Below, in pieces: positions 18,347-27,921 of a stretch of DNA of 64,000 nt. The DNA comes from DASWJZ01 sp963720705 (GTDB taxonomy: Bacteria > Pseudomonadota > Alphaproteobacteria > Rhizobiales > Afifellaceae). Positions within the stretch are counted from its first letter, which is position 1; every line of letters begins with the position of its first letter. A program made the translations under genes and the position numbers. The stretch spans positions 62,001 to 126,000 of the forward strand of contig CAVRGJ010000001.1 in the NCBI GenBank assembly GCA_963720705.1. The letters are read 5' to 3'. A model generated the notes under the pieces. It made no database searches, had not been told where the DNA came from, and was given only the letters and a program-made list of their open reading frames with translations.

Positions 18347-18728
18347 GAGGACCGCCGTCATACCCGATTACGATTCCGTGGAACTGCGTGGAGGACGGCT
18401 GCAACGCATACGGCGCACCGAAGCGCGCGCCCTGGGGGAGCACGACGGCATGGTGAGCGTCGCCAAGTGCTACTGCCGGTCGCTCGACGTGGTCACGGCG
18501 GCGGAGGCCGAACAGCAGCGCCGTCCGACCTTCGTCTTCCCCGCGGAATACTTCGCCGATCTGGAGGGCCTGATCGGCAAGGAACTGGAAGGCCTGATCT
18601 ATGCGGACGCGCAGGGGCGCCGCGTGAGGTTCTATCTCAATCTCAGCGAGCATGCGGGCTTTCAACTCGACCCGTCAGACCGCAGCCTTCGCAGCCCCTG
18701 GTACGACGACAGCGTCCTGAAGGAATAA
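18336..18728 (+). CDS. Protein of unknown function
   Basis: 130 residues from ATG 18336 (MSIPRTAVIPDYDSVELRGG). Mixed alpha/beta, no signal peptide or membrane segment, two cysteines in AKCYCRSLDV, and a strand-rich end (GRRVRFYLNLSEHAG). Codon usage is normal for the window, so the gene is probably real. An inverted repeat covers its start. I do not recognise the family. Confidence 0.5.
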   Translation: MSIPRTAVIPDYDSVELRGGRLQRIRRTEARALGEHDGMVSVAKCYCRSLDVVTAAEAEQQRRPTFVFPAEYFADLEGLIGKELEGLIYADAQGRRVRFYLNLSEHAGFQLDPSDRSLRSPWYDDSVLKE

Positions 18729-18842
18729 GGTGCGCGCGATGGTCGTGGGTGAAGCGGTCGTCGCTGCAATCGGGCCGTCACCGAGCGGTGCGCCGCTATG
18801 AGGAGATAGTCCGCGAGCGCCGCCGCCGATTAAGATGGGAAT

Positions 18843-19643
18843 ATGCCCCTGACGGTCAACGGAGAAGAAATCACCGAGGCGGACCTGCGCCTGGAGGAGG
18901 AGCAGTTGCGGCCGCGCCTGCGCGAGGCGATGCCGGACGAGACGGAGGCCGCCATCGAATCGCGCACCATCGAGTGGGCGCGCGAGAACGCCATCGAGCG
19001 GGTGCTGCTTCGCCAGGCGGCGCTGGCCGACCCGGAGCCCTTGCCCGAAGGCGCGCTGGACGCCGCGGCGGCAGCGAACGCGGGGCAATCCCGCGAAGCG
19101 TTGGAAGCGCAACTGCGGATCGAGCGATATACCGCGCGGCTCACCGCGAAACTCGTGCCGCCGCGCCCCAAGGAGGTCTCGGAGTACTACCGGCAGCATC
19201 GTGAGGAGTTCATCACACCCGCGCTGGTGCGCGCCGCGCACATCGTCAAGAATGTGGGCGATGGCAATCTAGAGGAGGCTGTGCTGCCGCAAATACAGGC
19301 GGTGGAAGCCGAATTGAATCAGGGCGCGGATTTCGCCGAAGTCGCCGACCGGCTGTCCGATTGTCCGGGACGCGGCGGCGATCTCGGTTTCTTTGCGCGC
19401 GGGCAGATGGTCGAAGAGTTCGAAGACGTGGTGTTCGCGTTGCAGCCCGGCGAGCGCAGCGGGATCTTTCGAACTCCGTTCGGCTATCACATTGCGAAGG
19501 TTCTGGAACGTAAGCCGGAGGGTCCGCGGCCTTTCGACGAGGTGAAGGGCGCAATCGAAGGCCTGCTCTACGATCAGAAGAAACAGCGGCGCATCGAGCA
19601 GTGCCTGGACAGCCTTCGCGCCAAAGCGGACATACAGCAGTGA
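18843..19643 (+). CDS. PpiC-type (parvulin) peptidyl-prolyl isomerase
   Basis: 266 residues: an N-terminal helical chaperone-like region (about residues 1-115) and a parvulin domain. The parvulin domain is recognised by RAAHIVKN (about residue 123), LSDCPGRGGDLGFFARGQMVEEF, and GIFRTPFGYHIAKVLERK near the end. It has no signal peptide, so it is probably cytosolic, unlike SurA. Its TGA overlaps the GTG of the following formylglycine-generating enzyme, suggesting co-translation. Helping that partner or its substrates fold is a reasonable guess. Confidence 0.85.
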   Translation: MPLTVNGEEITEADLRLEEEQLRPRLREAMPDETEAAIESRTIEWARENAIERVLLRQAALADPEPLPEGALDAAAAANAGQSREALEAQLRIERYTARLTAKLVPPRPKEVSEYYRQHREEFITPALVRAAHIVKNVGDGNLEEAVLPQIQAVEAELNQGADFAEVADRLSDCPGRGGDLGFFARGQMVEEFEDVVFALQPGERSGIFRTPFGYHIAKVLERKPEGPRPFDEVKGAIEGLLYDQKKQRRIEQCLDSLRAKADIQQ

Positions 19644-20637
19644 AGAAAGAGTTCGCCCAATTTGCGGAGGCCGGGCTGCCGCATCCCTGCTGCGTGCCGG
19701 GCCGCCAGCGCGCCATCCGGCTGGCCGAATCGCGTGCCGCGTCCGCCGCGCGGGTGCGCGCCGCTGTCGGGCTCGCTCGATGGCATGGCGAAGCTCGATG
19801 GCGGCGCTTTTCTGATGGGCACGGAGGACGAGGAGGGTTTTCCGCAGGACGGCGAAGGTCCTGTGCGGCAGGTGACGCTGGACCCGTTCTACATCGATAT
19901 ACGCCCCGTGAGCAACGCGCAGTTTGCCGAGTTCGCGCGCCATACAGGCTACCGCACCGATGCCGAGAAGTTCGGGTGGTCGTTCGTCTTTCAGGGGCAC
20001 ATACCGCCGGAGCGCGTGCCCGCCGTTTCCGCCCAGCGCGTTGCGGCCGTGCCGTGGTGGTGCCAGGTGAATGGGCGCCGATTTCCGCCATCCGGAGGGG
20101 CCGGATACTTCGATGGAGGGGAGGGAAGACTATCCCGTCGTGCACCTTTCGTGGAACGATGCCGCGGCCTACTGCCGGTGGGCGGGAAAGCGGCTGCCGA
20201 CCGAGGCCGAATGGGAGTATGCCGCGCGCGGCGGTCTTGAACAGAAGACTTATCCATGGGGCAACGAACTTACTCCCGGTGGGCGGTACTTATGTAACAC
20301 ATGGCAGGGCACCTTTCCTACCGAAGATACCGGAGAGGACGGGTACACCGCCGTCTGCCCGGCCGATGCCTTCCCGCCCAATGGCTACGGCCTCTACGGC
20401 ATTACCGGCAACGCCTGGGAGTGGTGTGCGGACTGGTTCGATCCCGCGTGGCACGTGACGGCTACGCGCACCAATCCCGTGGGACCATCGTCGGGTGCGC
20501 AGAAGCTGATGAAGGGCGGATCGTATCTCTGCCATAAGTCGTACTGTAATCGCTACCGCGTGGCGGCGCGCACATCCAACACGCCAGACAGCACGACGAC
20601 GAACATCAGCTTTCGTTGCGTGCGCGACTTAGGGTGA
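19640..20637 (+). CDS. Formylglycine-generating enzyme (SUMF1/FGE family; frameshifted)
   Basis: Converts a Cys in CxPxR motifs of sulfatases to formylglycine. The frame from GTG 19640 shifts near 19780 to reach GGAFLMGTEDEEGFPQDGEG and again near 20075 to reach YPVVHLSWNDAAAYCRWAGKRLPTEAEWEYAARGG (read in two parts). The C-terminal part has the paired catalytic cysteines in GGSYLCHKSYCNRYR, plus ARTSNTPDS and FRCV, matching true aerobic copper-dependent FGEs rather than the wider FGE-sulfatase fold proteins that lack the Cys pair. No sulfatase is encoded in this window. Confidence 0.9.
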
Positions 20638-20720
20638 GTTATTGCGGCTTGAGTGAGCGCGTTGAGGGGGTATCGGGAAACCGCTCCCTCACGGTCGCGG
20701 CTCCGATTGGAGAGGCGTGA

Positions 20721-20802
20721 TTCGAGAGCGGATGGGTACGTCGGGTGCGGACGCGTGCGCTTCGATTGCGGATGTGCGCTTCGAGAGCGGATGGCTACTT
20801 CG
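20721..20802 (+). repeat. Short degenerate direct repeat
   Basis: A 23-bp unit beginning ttcgagagcggatgg at 20721 recurs at 20780 with two changes, inside a gene-free gap between two convergent genes. Confidence 0.5.
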
Positions 20803-20819
20803 CTCGGGTTGCCAGGTAT

Positions 20820-21922
20820 TCACACTCCTGTGACCTCTTTCAATTTGGCGAAGAACTCGCGTTTGCGCGGCGGTGTCGATCCCCCAGTTCACCGGCGGGC
20901 ACTGGTAGCCTTCCACGTAATCGCTCTTGCCGGGCTCGAAGAAGCCCCAGGAGGCGTGCTGCTTCAACGCCTCCATCATATGGTTCTCCGGCTCATTGAA
21001 GCGGAAGTGGTCGTCTTCGTTGACCAGCACGGGCATCGGCCGCCAGCGTTTCCACGGCGCGCGATTTCGCGATCATATTGCGCACGCGCGCCGGATCGTC
21101 CGCGCCATTGCCGTGCAGCAGCAGGAAGTCCGAGGCCTTCACCACGTTCGCGCCCGCGGCCGACCCGCCGCCATAACTCGTGCCGGCGAGCAACCGGCGT
21201 CCGCCGCGCGTGCATTCCCTTCACCATCTCGATCAGCTCATGCACCCGGGCGGGTTTCAGCACGTCGTGGTCGTATGCCTTGACATCGCACTCGTTATCG
21301 ACCTCCACCAGCACATTGGTATAGCCGCCGTCGAGCAGCCAGTTGGTGGCGTTGGTCACCGCGCGCCGTACCGCCGCCTCGTCCTTCAGGCGCTGATCCT
21401 GGCCGAAGTAGAAGTAGCCGACGATGGCCACCATGCCCAACTCGTCGGCGCGATCGAGGACGCGGGCCATGCGGCTCATGTAGCGGGCCGCAGATTGCCG
21501 TCGGGGTCGAAGGCGCTATTCTCCCACGGCTGCTCCTTCGAATATCCCTCGGGACTGCCGCCCTGGAGATTTACCGTGAACGCCAGCAGGCCGTGGCGGC
21601 GCCACTCCGGCAGGGCGGCGACGAATTCACGCGTATTGCGGTCAGGGTCCCACTTTCCGGTATCGGGATAGGCCCAGCGGGCGCGGGTCTCGGGATTCAG
21701 GTCGTCGAAGGTCGCCTGCACGGCGCGCACGTTCATCAGCAGACCTTCGATCCGGATGCCGCGGTAGGTGCGCCCGGCATAGGTGGGCTTGCCATCGATC
21801 AGAAACTGCTCGCCGCGAATCGAGACCCGGGTGCGCTTGCGGGGAGCGGCACGCAGTGCGGGAGCCAGAGCAGGGGCAAGTCCCGCGAGTGTCAGAAAGT
21901 TTCTTCGTTCCACGATCAGCAA
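20820..21922 (-). CDS. Exported TIM-barrel glycosidase-like protein (frameshifted)
   Basis: ATG 21922 gives a Tat-like signal (VERRNFLTLAGLAPALAPAL). The mature part begins RVSIRGEQFLIDGKPTYAGRTY, as in GH5-like barrels. Candidate catalytic acids lie in LVEVDNECD (strand 4 position) and PVLVNEDDH (strand 7 position). Shifts near 21480, 21190, 21040 and 20860 split the gene, which ends REFFAKLKEVTGV with TGA at 20820-20822. Corrected length is about 365 residues. Substrate cannot be assigned. Confidence 0.6.
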
Positions 21923-21974
21923 CGTATCACACGGCTACGCCGCGCGCCTGCTATCCTGGGACTGTTTCCCTCAT

Positions 21975-22575
21975 ATGTATTTGAAAATTCTGGGCCATCC
22001 CGTATTTACCAATCTGAATTTCCACATGCCGATGATTGTGGATCTCTCGCATCCGCTGGTCATGCTGCAGGGCGAAAACGGGGCGGGGAAGTCCACGCTT
22101 CTGCATTCGATCTTCTATGCGCTGCGCGGCGACAAGGTGGATGGCTACGTCTACCGGCTCGAACCGGGCGGCGTGCAAGCCGGGCAAGGCGTACCTGTTC
22201 GATGCCGAGCAGCACAATCCGCGCGTGCAGTTGGAATTATTCAAGGAACAGCCCGAAATGGTGGAGTTTCTGCGGACCGCCAGCCACGGCCAGGTGATGC
22301 TCTCCATGTTTCGCGAGACTTTCCGAAACTGGCGGACGGCACCGTGCTGCTGCTCGACGAGCCGGAAATGGCGCTCTCGCGTTTCCAACCAGCGGCGCAT
22401 TCTCAAGATGCTGATGGAACTGGTGGACCACAAGAAATTCCGCATCATCTGCGCCACCCACTCGCCGGTCCTGATCGAGGCGCCAGAGACCTACGTGATC
22501 AATCTGGACCGCCACATCAATCGCAATGTGACCCCGGCGGACCAGGGCGTGGAAGGCGCCAGCACGATTCAATAA
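21975..22575 (+). CDS. Small ABC/AAA-type ATPase (frameshifted)
   Basis: ATG 21975 (MYLKILGHPVFTNLNF). The Walker A motif GENGAGKST is at about residues 36-44 and the Walker B motif is VLLLDEPEMALS. A C-terminal H-loop, CATHSPVLIEAPE, follows (frames shift near 22180 and 22320). About 200 residues, resembling stand-alone RecF/SbcC-like AAA proteins that act as switch ATPases. It ends 7 bp before a small zinc-ribbon gene, with which it probably forms an operon. Whether it belongs to an OLD-like defence or a repair function cannot be seen. Confidence 0.65.
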
Positions 22576-22582
22576 GGCGCCA

Positions 22583-22802
22583 ATGACCTGCTGCACGCAA
22601 TTCGACAAGCTGCTGGACCTGGAACTGGCGCGCCACGCGCAGCCGTATCAGCTTTCCAACGGCACCATCATCACCGAAATCGATACCGAGTACTTCTTCG
22701 TTTTCGGCGAGCACCGCCATCAGTTCGTGGGGATGCAATTACTGCCCGTTCTGCGGCCGCGTGCTGTCGCGCGAGCTCTGGAACCTCGAGAAAAAGAAGT
22801 AG
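22583..22802 (+). CDS. Small protein with C-terminal zinc ribbon (frameshifted)
   Basis: About 72 residues: MTCCTQFDKLLDLELARH at the start, EIDTEYFFVFGEHRHQFVGM in the middle. After a one-base shift near 22738 comes YCPFCGRVLSRELWNLEKKK, with CPFCG as a likely metal-binding knuckle and CC at residues 3-4 as possible partners. Same strand as the ATPase, 7 bp downstream. Function unknown. Confidence 0.5.
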
Positions 22803-22846
22803 GACAGGCACTCCGGCCGCGGGAATGCCTGTCTACGGACCTGCCG

Positions 22847-23401
22847 CTACCGGGCCGCCGCGGCGGCAGCCTTCATCGACTCGATGCGCTCATTCATCTG
22901 ACGGGTCAGCGGAGGCACCATGCCCAGCATGCGCTGCGCCACCATCAACTGGCCGCGATGATGCATCTCGTGCTCCTTGGGTGCGATCAGCATCTCGAAG
23001 CGCGACTTGGTCGGCGGCATCATGCCCTCCGGATAACTCACGGTCTCCGCGAGGAACTCCTCGGAGACGCCATCCAGCAGGCTCGCGTACTTCTCGCCTT
23101 CGGTCCGGAGCAACTCGAGGATTTCGGCTTTCGAGCGCGGCACCTTCTCCTCGGCGATGATCTTTCCCATCAGGCCGAAGAAGTCGAAGCCCACCAGGGT
23201 GCTGACTTTCTGATTAAAGTGAACTTCCTCTTGCACGCGCACCCCGACAGCGATGTGCACGAGTTGTTCGGCGACGCTGCGGCAGCCCTCGGCGGCGCGG
23301 AAGCCGTAGCTTTCCTCGGGGATTTCCTCGGCGATTTTGAGCGTATTGTTGCGCACCGTTCGGAACGATGCGGCCATCTCTTTAGATCCGTAATAGGTCA
23401 T
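22847..23401 (-). CDS. DinB-family metal-dependent protein
   Basis: 184 residues forming a four-helix bundle. The three metal-binding histidines are plausibly those in SVAEQLVHIAVG (about residue 48) and in EHEMHHRGQLMVAQRMLG near the C-terminus (HxxxH-like pattern). DinB/YfiT proteins include thiol-dependent transferases acting on bacillithiol or mycothiol; the substrate here is unknown. The gene is intact, unlike its neighbours. Confidence 0.85.
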   Translation of the reverse strand: MTYYGSKEMAASFRTVRNNTLKIAEEIPEESYGFRAAEGCRSVAEQLVHIAVGVRVQEEVHFNQKVSTLVGFDFFGLMGKIIAEEKVPRSKAEILELLRTEGEKYASLLDGVSEEFLAETVSYPEGMMPPTKSRFEMLIAPKEHEMHHRGQLMVAQRMLGMVPPLTRQMNERIESMKAAAAAAR

Positions 23402-23458
23402 AAGTTTCCTCTGAGTCGAACTTACTTATTCTACCCGGAAGTCGGCGGGCTACCGATG

Positions 23459-23861
23459 TCAAAATGCGTCGCGCAGCCATTCGATTCGCGGCGGACGACC
23501 GAGCACAATGCTGACGATGTCGAAGCGCGTCACGCGCCAATCGATATCGGCGCGGCGGGCGTAGTCGCGCGCCGCGCGCCGCAGGCGTTCGCGCTTCTCC
23601 GCATCGACCGCGCCCTCCGGCGCGCCGAACTCGGCGGTGGCGCGCGTCTTCACTTCGACGAAGGCCAGGCGCTCGCCATGCCAGGCCACCAGGTCGATTT
23701 CGCCCGAGCCGGAGCGGCGTGCGGTAGTTGCGCGCCACGACGGTGCAGCCGTGCCGGCGCAGGTAGCGGTGGGCGAGGTCTTCGCCCATGCGGCCGTGAT
23801 TGTCGCGCGTAGCGCGGCGGCGCCAGAGCGCGTCCGCGGCGCGGTAGAGCAGGCCAATCAT
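23459..23861 (-). CDS. yraN: YraN-family (UPF0102) endonuclease-like protein (frameshifted)
   Basis: ATG 23861 overlaps the TGA of the methyltransferase gene (ATGA). The N-terminus, GRMGEDLAHRYLRRHGCTVVARNYRT, and after a shift near 23720 the PD-(D/E)XK-like core GEIDLVAWHGERLAFVEVKTR, define the family. The expected catalytic residues are E, D, E and K (GE, ID, VEVK). It ends PRIEWLRDAF. Role in the cell is not established for the family. Confidence 0.85.
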
Positions 23862-24420
23862 TTGAGCACTTCGAATTCGAATTCCATCACTTTGCCGCGC
23901 ACCACGTAACAGAGGTAGTGCTCCCAGAACCGGCGGTAGCGCGGGAAACGGTTGACCAGGAACTCGAAAGCCCAGCCACCGCCAGAAGGCTAGTAGCTTC
24001 ACGCGCACGGAAATCTCACGAAACCGCGCCTGGGAATAGTAGCCGAAGCCGCCGTGGTTCTCGCCGAAATAGCGGAAGCTGAAGCTGTTCAGGTGGCTTT
24101 TGTGGGTGGGGTCGCAGAAGGAGCTGAAATCGGTGTAGTGCGGGGTCTCGAGGCGCACGGTGCCGCCGGCGCGCACCAGGCGGTGGAACTCCTCCATGGT
24201 GCGGATCACGTCGTCCACGTGCTCGATGACGTGGATGGCGGTGAGGCGGTCGAAGGAGCTGTCGGCGAAGGGGTAGGGGAAACGGTCGAGGTCGGCGAGC
24301 ACGTCGGCGCGGCTGGCGGGATTGCGGTCGATGCCGATGGAGCCGGGCTGTTTGTGGATCCCGCAGCCGACGTCGAGGATCCTCAGTCGCTTGCGATGAC
24401 CTGGTTTCAGGCACTCTTCC
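23858..24420 (-). CDS. Class I SAM-dependent methyltransferase (frameshifted)
   Basis: SAM-binding motif I is ILDVGCGIHKQPGSIGIDRN, motif II lies near DVLADLDRFPYPF, and LTAIHVIEHVDDVIRTMEEF is the typical post-II region. It ends, after a shift near 23975, FWEHYLCYVVRGKVMEFEFE. The start is unclear: GTG at about 24414 is possible, but the preceding aminotransferase frame reads through without a stop, so one more indel probably lies between them. Target unknown; similar proteins methylate small molecules or sugars. Confidence 0.7.
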
Positions 24421-24424
24421 AGAG

Positions 24425-25755
24425 TATCAAGCGCGAAATCGCACTGGTCGCGGCGTGATGACCAGCGGCGGGCAGAGGCGGATCGTGTTGTCGCCCGCGC
24501 CCAGCACCAGCAGGCCGCGTTCGAAGGCCAGGTGGACCACGCGGTCGCGCAGGTCCGGGCGCCTTCTCTTTGGTCTGCCTGGTCGCGCACCAGTTCGATG
24601 CCGATCATCAGGCCGAGCCCGCGCACGTCGCCCACGATCGGGAAGCGCGCGCGGCCAGTCGCGCATGCGCTCCATGCAGGTGCGCGCCCATCGCGGCGGC
24701 GTTCTCGACCAGTTCCTGCTTCCAGCAGCTCGATGGTGGCCAGCGCGGCGGCGCAGGCCACCGGGTTGCCGCCGAAGGTGGAGGCGTGCGCGCCCGGCGG
24801 CCAGGTCATCAGGTCCGCGCGCGCCACGGTGGCGCCCAGCGGCATGCCGCTGGCGATTCCCTTGGCCACCGCGAAGATGTCGGGCACGGCGTCGAAATGC
24901 TCGGCGGCCCACATCTTGCCGGTGCGCCCCATGCCGCGACTGCACCTCGTCGAAAACCAGCAGAATGCCGTTTTGCTCGCGCCACGCGCGCCAGCTCGTC
25001 GAAGAATTTCTGCGGCGGCACGACGTAGCCGCCCTCGCCCTGCACCGGTTCCACCACGATGGCGGCGGTTTCTTCGGCGGGCGCGATGGTCTTGAGCAGG
25101 GTGTCTTCGATGTGCTTCACGCACTCCACGGCGCAGGTCTCGGGCTGCTGCCCGTAGGGGCAGCGATAGCAGTATGGGATACGGCGCGTGCACCACGCCG
25201 GGCATCAGCGGGCCGAAGCCGGCGCGCTGCACGGCCTTGCGCGCGGTGAGCGAGAGCGCGCCCATGGTGCGCCCGTGGAAGCCGCCGAAGAAGGCGATGA
25301 TCTTGTCGCGGCCGGTGGCGTAGCGGGCCAGTTTGATGGCGCCTTCCACGGCCTCGGCGCCCGAATTGCCGAAGGAGACGCGGCGCGGCACGTCGCCCGG
25401 GCGCGATCTCGCGCCAGCTTCTCGGCCAGGGCCACCAGTTCCTCGTAGTAGAAATCGGTGCCGGACATGTGGATCAGCCGGGCCGGCCTGCTGCTGAATG
25501 GCCTCCACCACTTCGGGATGGCAGTGGCCGGTGGCCACGACGGCGATTCCGGCGTTGAAGTCGAGGAAGCGGTTGCCGTCCACGTCCTCCACGATGGCGC
25601 CTTCGCCGTGCGCGCCACCAGCGGGATAGCAGCGCGTGTAGGAAGGCGACACTACTCTTGCGTCGCGCTCGATGATGGCCCGCGCGCGCGGACCCGGCAG
25701 GGGGGTCTTCAGAATCGGAAGGTCCATGCGGACCTGTTCGAGTAATCGTGCCCAT
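24425..25755 (-). CDS. Class III PLP aminotransferase, GabT/acetylornithine type (frameshifted)
   Basis: PLP-dependent omega-amino-acid or ornithine-type transaminase. Visible parts in order are GNRFLDFNAGIAVVATGHCHPEV, SFGNSGAEAVEGAIKLARYAT, FFGGFHGRTMGALSLTA, VEPVQGEGGYVVPP, and MWAAEHFDAVPDIFAVAKGIASG (the PLP-binding Lys in AKG). ASTFGGNPVACAAAL follows. They lie in three frames. ATG 25755 has AGGAG upstream; ATG 25727 (MDLPILKTPLPG) is the alternative. The 3' end is obscured by frameshifts. The substrate is probably 4-aminobutyrate or a similar omega-amine, but this is not certain. Confidence 0.8.
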
Positions 25756-26022
25756 GGAAGTAACTCCTTTTCAGTATTCAGTTGTAGGTTTGAATTCTGC
25801 GCACCGCCAGATGCGCGCCCGTGGAGTGCGGGCGTGGAGTTAATCGGCCCCGAAAAGGGCCGGCCGGGACTGGGCTGGACAGATCCCCATACTTCCATGT
25901 TACACCCTCCGACTATGTCATTCCTATACCGTGCTTACACTAAGGCGTTTCCGAATCCAGCGTTTGCAAGCAGATGCACGATGGCACGGTGCGTGCCTCT
26001 CCTGGAACAGAGGCATACGTTC

Positions 26023-26745
26023 ATGAAGACACGATGGCTATTCATCGCACCGTTGTTGATGCTGACTCTGAGTGCCGGGTGTTCCCGCTCGAAGCCGCCG
26101 GCCGCGGCATCGCAAGCAGGGCAGCCCGCCACCGCGGCCAGCAGCGCCGCGGCGGATTCCGAAGCGGCGGCGACGCCCAGTCCCGCTCCGCCTCCCACGC
26201 CGGAAGCCCGTGATTCGTACGGCTCCCCGGTGGAGCAGGCGGACCTCGCGATACCCAACGGCACACCGCTCCACGTGCGCATCGATTCGGCGGTAGATAC
26301 GCGCCGCAATCGCGCGGGCGACGGTTTCTCCGCCACGCTTTCGCGGCCCATCGAGGTCAAGGGGCGGGTGGTTGTGCCGGCGGGCACGGTTTTTGCGGGG
26401 CACGTGACGAGTTCGGCGCCGTCGGGCAGGTTCAAGGGGCGAGCCGCAATCGGGCTACGCCTGGATTCGTTTCGGTTGAACGGTCATACTTATCGCGTTC
26501 GTACGACCAGCGTGGATCGCGTGAGCGCGGCGCATAAGAAGCGAAACGGCCTGCTGATCGGCGGCGCGGCGGGTCTGGGCGCGGCGATCGGCGCGATCGC
26601 GGGCGGCGGTAAGGGCGCACTGATCGGCGCGGGAGCCGGAGCGGGCGCGGGCACCGCGGGTGCGGGGCTCACGGGCATACGGCAGGTCGGCATACCGGCG
26701 GAAACGCCGCTGCGCTTCACGCTTCGTGCCGCGGTGAAGATGTAG
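26023..26745 (+). CDS. Lipoprotein with glycine-zipper segment
   Basis: ATG 26023 (MKTRWLFIAPLLMLTLSAGCSRSK) carries a lipobox LSAGC with the lipidated Cys at about residue 20. An Ala/Pro/Ser-rich linker (residues 25-65) follows, then a beta-rich domain (PNGTPLHVRIDSAVDTRRN ... VVPAGTVFAGHV). Next is a glycine-zipper (GGAAGLGAAIGAIAGGGKGA) that could pack in a membrane, and a final strand (ETPLRFTLRAAVKM). It is expected in the outer membrane or periplasm. It converges on the selenoprotein gene with 5 bp between stops. Confidence 0.7.
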   Translation: MKTRWLFIAPLLMLTLSAGCSRSKPPAAASQAGQPATAASSAAADSEAAATPSPAPPPTPEARDSYGSPVEQADLAIPNGTPLHVRIDSAVDTRRNRAGDGFSATLSRPIEVKGRVVVPAGTVFAGHVTSSAPSGRFKGRAAIGLRLDSFRLNGHTYRVRTTSVDRVSAAHKKRNGLLIGGAAGLGAAIGAIAGGGKGALIGAGAGAGAGTAGAGLTGIRQVGIPAETPLRFTLRAAVKM

Positions 26746-26750
26746 GGCGG

Positions 26751-27493
26751 TCAGTGGGCCGGCAGCGCGCGGATCGCCGCTTCAAGATCCGCGGGATGAA
26801 ATCCGAACGGGCCGGCCGCGCTCTTGAACGCCACGCGCCCGTCGCGGTCGATCAGATACAGCCGGTCCGGCCAGCCGGTGTACGCCTGCTCGACGCGATT
26901 GTCGAAGCCGTCAATCAGCGCTGGAATGCGCATTCCCAGATTCCGCACGCAGCTATCGGCCATCTGAAAACGTTCGCTTTCCGACCGCGGACTGCGGAAT
27001 ACCACGCCTTCGCGCTCGTTGCGCTCATCTGCCAGATGTCGCTCGGGTGGGCTTCCTGTATGTAGACCGTATAGAAAGCGACGCTGCCACTGTAGGTTTC
27101 GAAGAGTCGATTGAGCGCGGGAACCTCCCGGCGAAAGGGCGGTCAGGTATAACTTCCGAAGACCAGGACCACGGGGCGGGATCCGCGAAGATCGCCGAGG
27201 CGTACGGTGCTTTTGCGGTCGAGCGTGGGGAGGGTGAAATCGGGCGCTGGATCGCCGACTTTGAGACGCCCCGCGCGTGCGGCTTTCCACAATGTCTCAA
27301 AGGGGAGCGCCATCACCACCGGGGCGGGAGTTTTGGCGGCGATGCGGCCGAACAAATCGGGCGGCTGCCGCATGGCCCAGTAGCAGACCGCACATGCGGC
27401 CAGATACAGCGCGGCAAGCGCGGGGGCAAGGCGGGCCGCAAGGCGCAGAACTCGTCCGGCACGGCCTGTCGCCCGGAAAAGCGTCGTTGCCAT
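26751..27493 (-). CDS. Membrane-anchored deiodinase-like selenoprotein (in-frame TGA = Sec; one frameshift)
   Basis: ATG 27493. An N-terminal membrane anchor (about residues 22-42) precedes a thioredoxin-fold domain beginning VGDPAPDFTLPTLD. The frame reads VVLVFGSYT, then TGA at codon 117 (27143-27145), then PPFRREVPALNRLF and TVYIQEAHPSDIWQM. In iodothyronine deiodinases and their bacterial relatives the active site is GSxTUPPF/PSF with selenocysteine at exactly this position, and YIxEAHxSD follows. A GGU-loop hairpin lies 13-25 bases after the TGA. A separate one-base shift near 27030 leads to the C-terminus (LYLIDRDGRVAFKSAAGPFGF). It is probably an extracytoplasmic thiol/peroxide redox enzyme; deiodination itself is not implied. 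Confidence 0.85.
27118..27130 (-). promoter_or_regulatory. SECIS-like hairpin after the in-frame TGA
   Basis: On the coding strand CGGGA-GGT-TCCCG forms a 5-bp stem with a three-base loop containing GU, 13-25 nt after the TGA. Bacterial SECIS elements need a short apical stem-loop with G and U in the loop at about this distance to bind SelB. Stem length is minimal and I have not folded the flanks. Confidence 0.55.
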
Positions 27494-27529
27494 GACTGGC
27501 AGTATACTTGGTTGGGAGATTGGGAGCAG

Positions 27530-27833
27530 CTAGACGGCCGCGGCGCCGGCTGCTTTCCGGCTCAGGAAACATTCCCGGCAGTAGACCGGACGGCCCTGGG
27601 TCGGCTTGAAGGGAACCGTGGTTTCCCGGCCGCATTGGGAGCAGGTGGTCATGGTTTCCGTTTTGGCGAAACCGGTGCCGGAAGACCCCTGGCGCTTGGT
27701 CTTGCAGGTCTTGCAGCGCTTGGGTTCGTTCTTGAAAGTTCTTGTCGTGGAAGAAGTGCTGTTCTCCCGCTGTGAAAACGAAATCTGCTCCGCAATCCAC
27801 GCATTTGAGAACGCGGTCCTGGAACTCCGGCAT
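27530..27833 (-). CDS. Zinc-ribbon protein with two treble-clef/CxxC modules (frameshifted)
   Basis: Composite of about 100 residues from ATG 27833. The first module is LKCVDCGADFVFTAGEQHFF followed by RCKTCK, matching the short zf-trcl type. The second module is TTCSQCGRETTVPFKPTQGR followed by YCRECF, matching the CxxC...CxxC type. A shift near 27740 separates them. Likely two zinc sites. It is encoded directly downstream of rpsU on the same strand. Function in the family is not established; nucleic-acid binding is plausible. Confidence 0.75.
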
Positions 27834-27921
27834 GGCCTGTTCCCCGTTATCAACCTGACAACTTGTTGGCCGGGCGGGCTGGATCAGCGGCCGCCCGGAC
27901 CGTTACCCTGGTTCTAGTGCG

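Noticed and set aside
23382..25898. A single 838-codon frame joining aminotransferase, methyltransferase and YraN segments
   Set aside because: It alternates between recognisable and nonsense sequence. The methyltransferase-YraN boundary has a clear ATGA overlap, so these are separate frameshifted genes.
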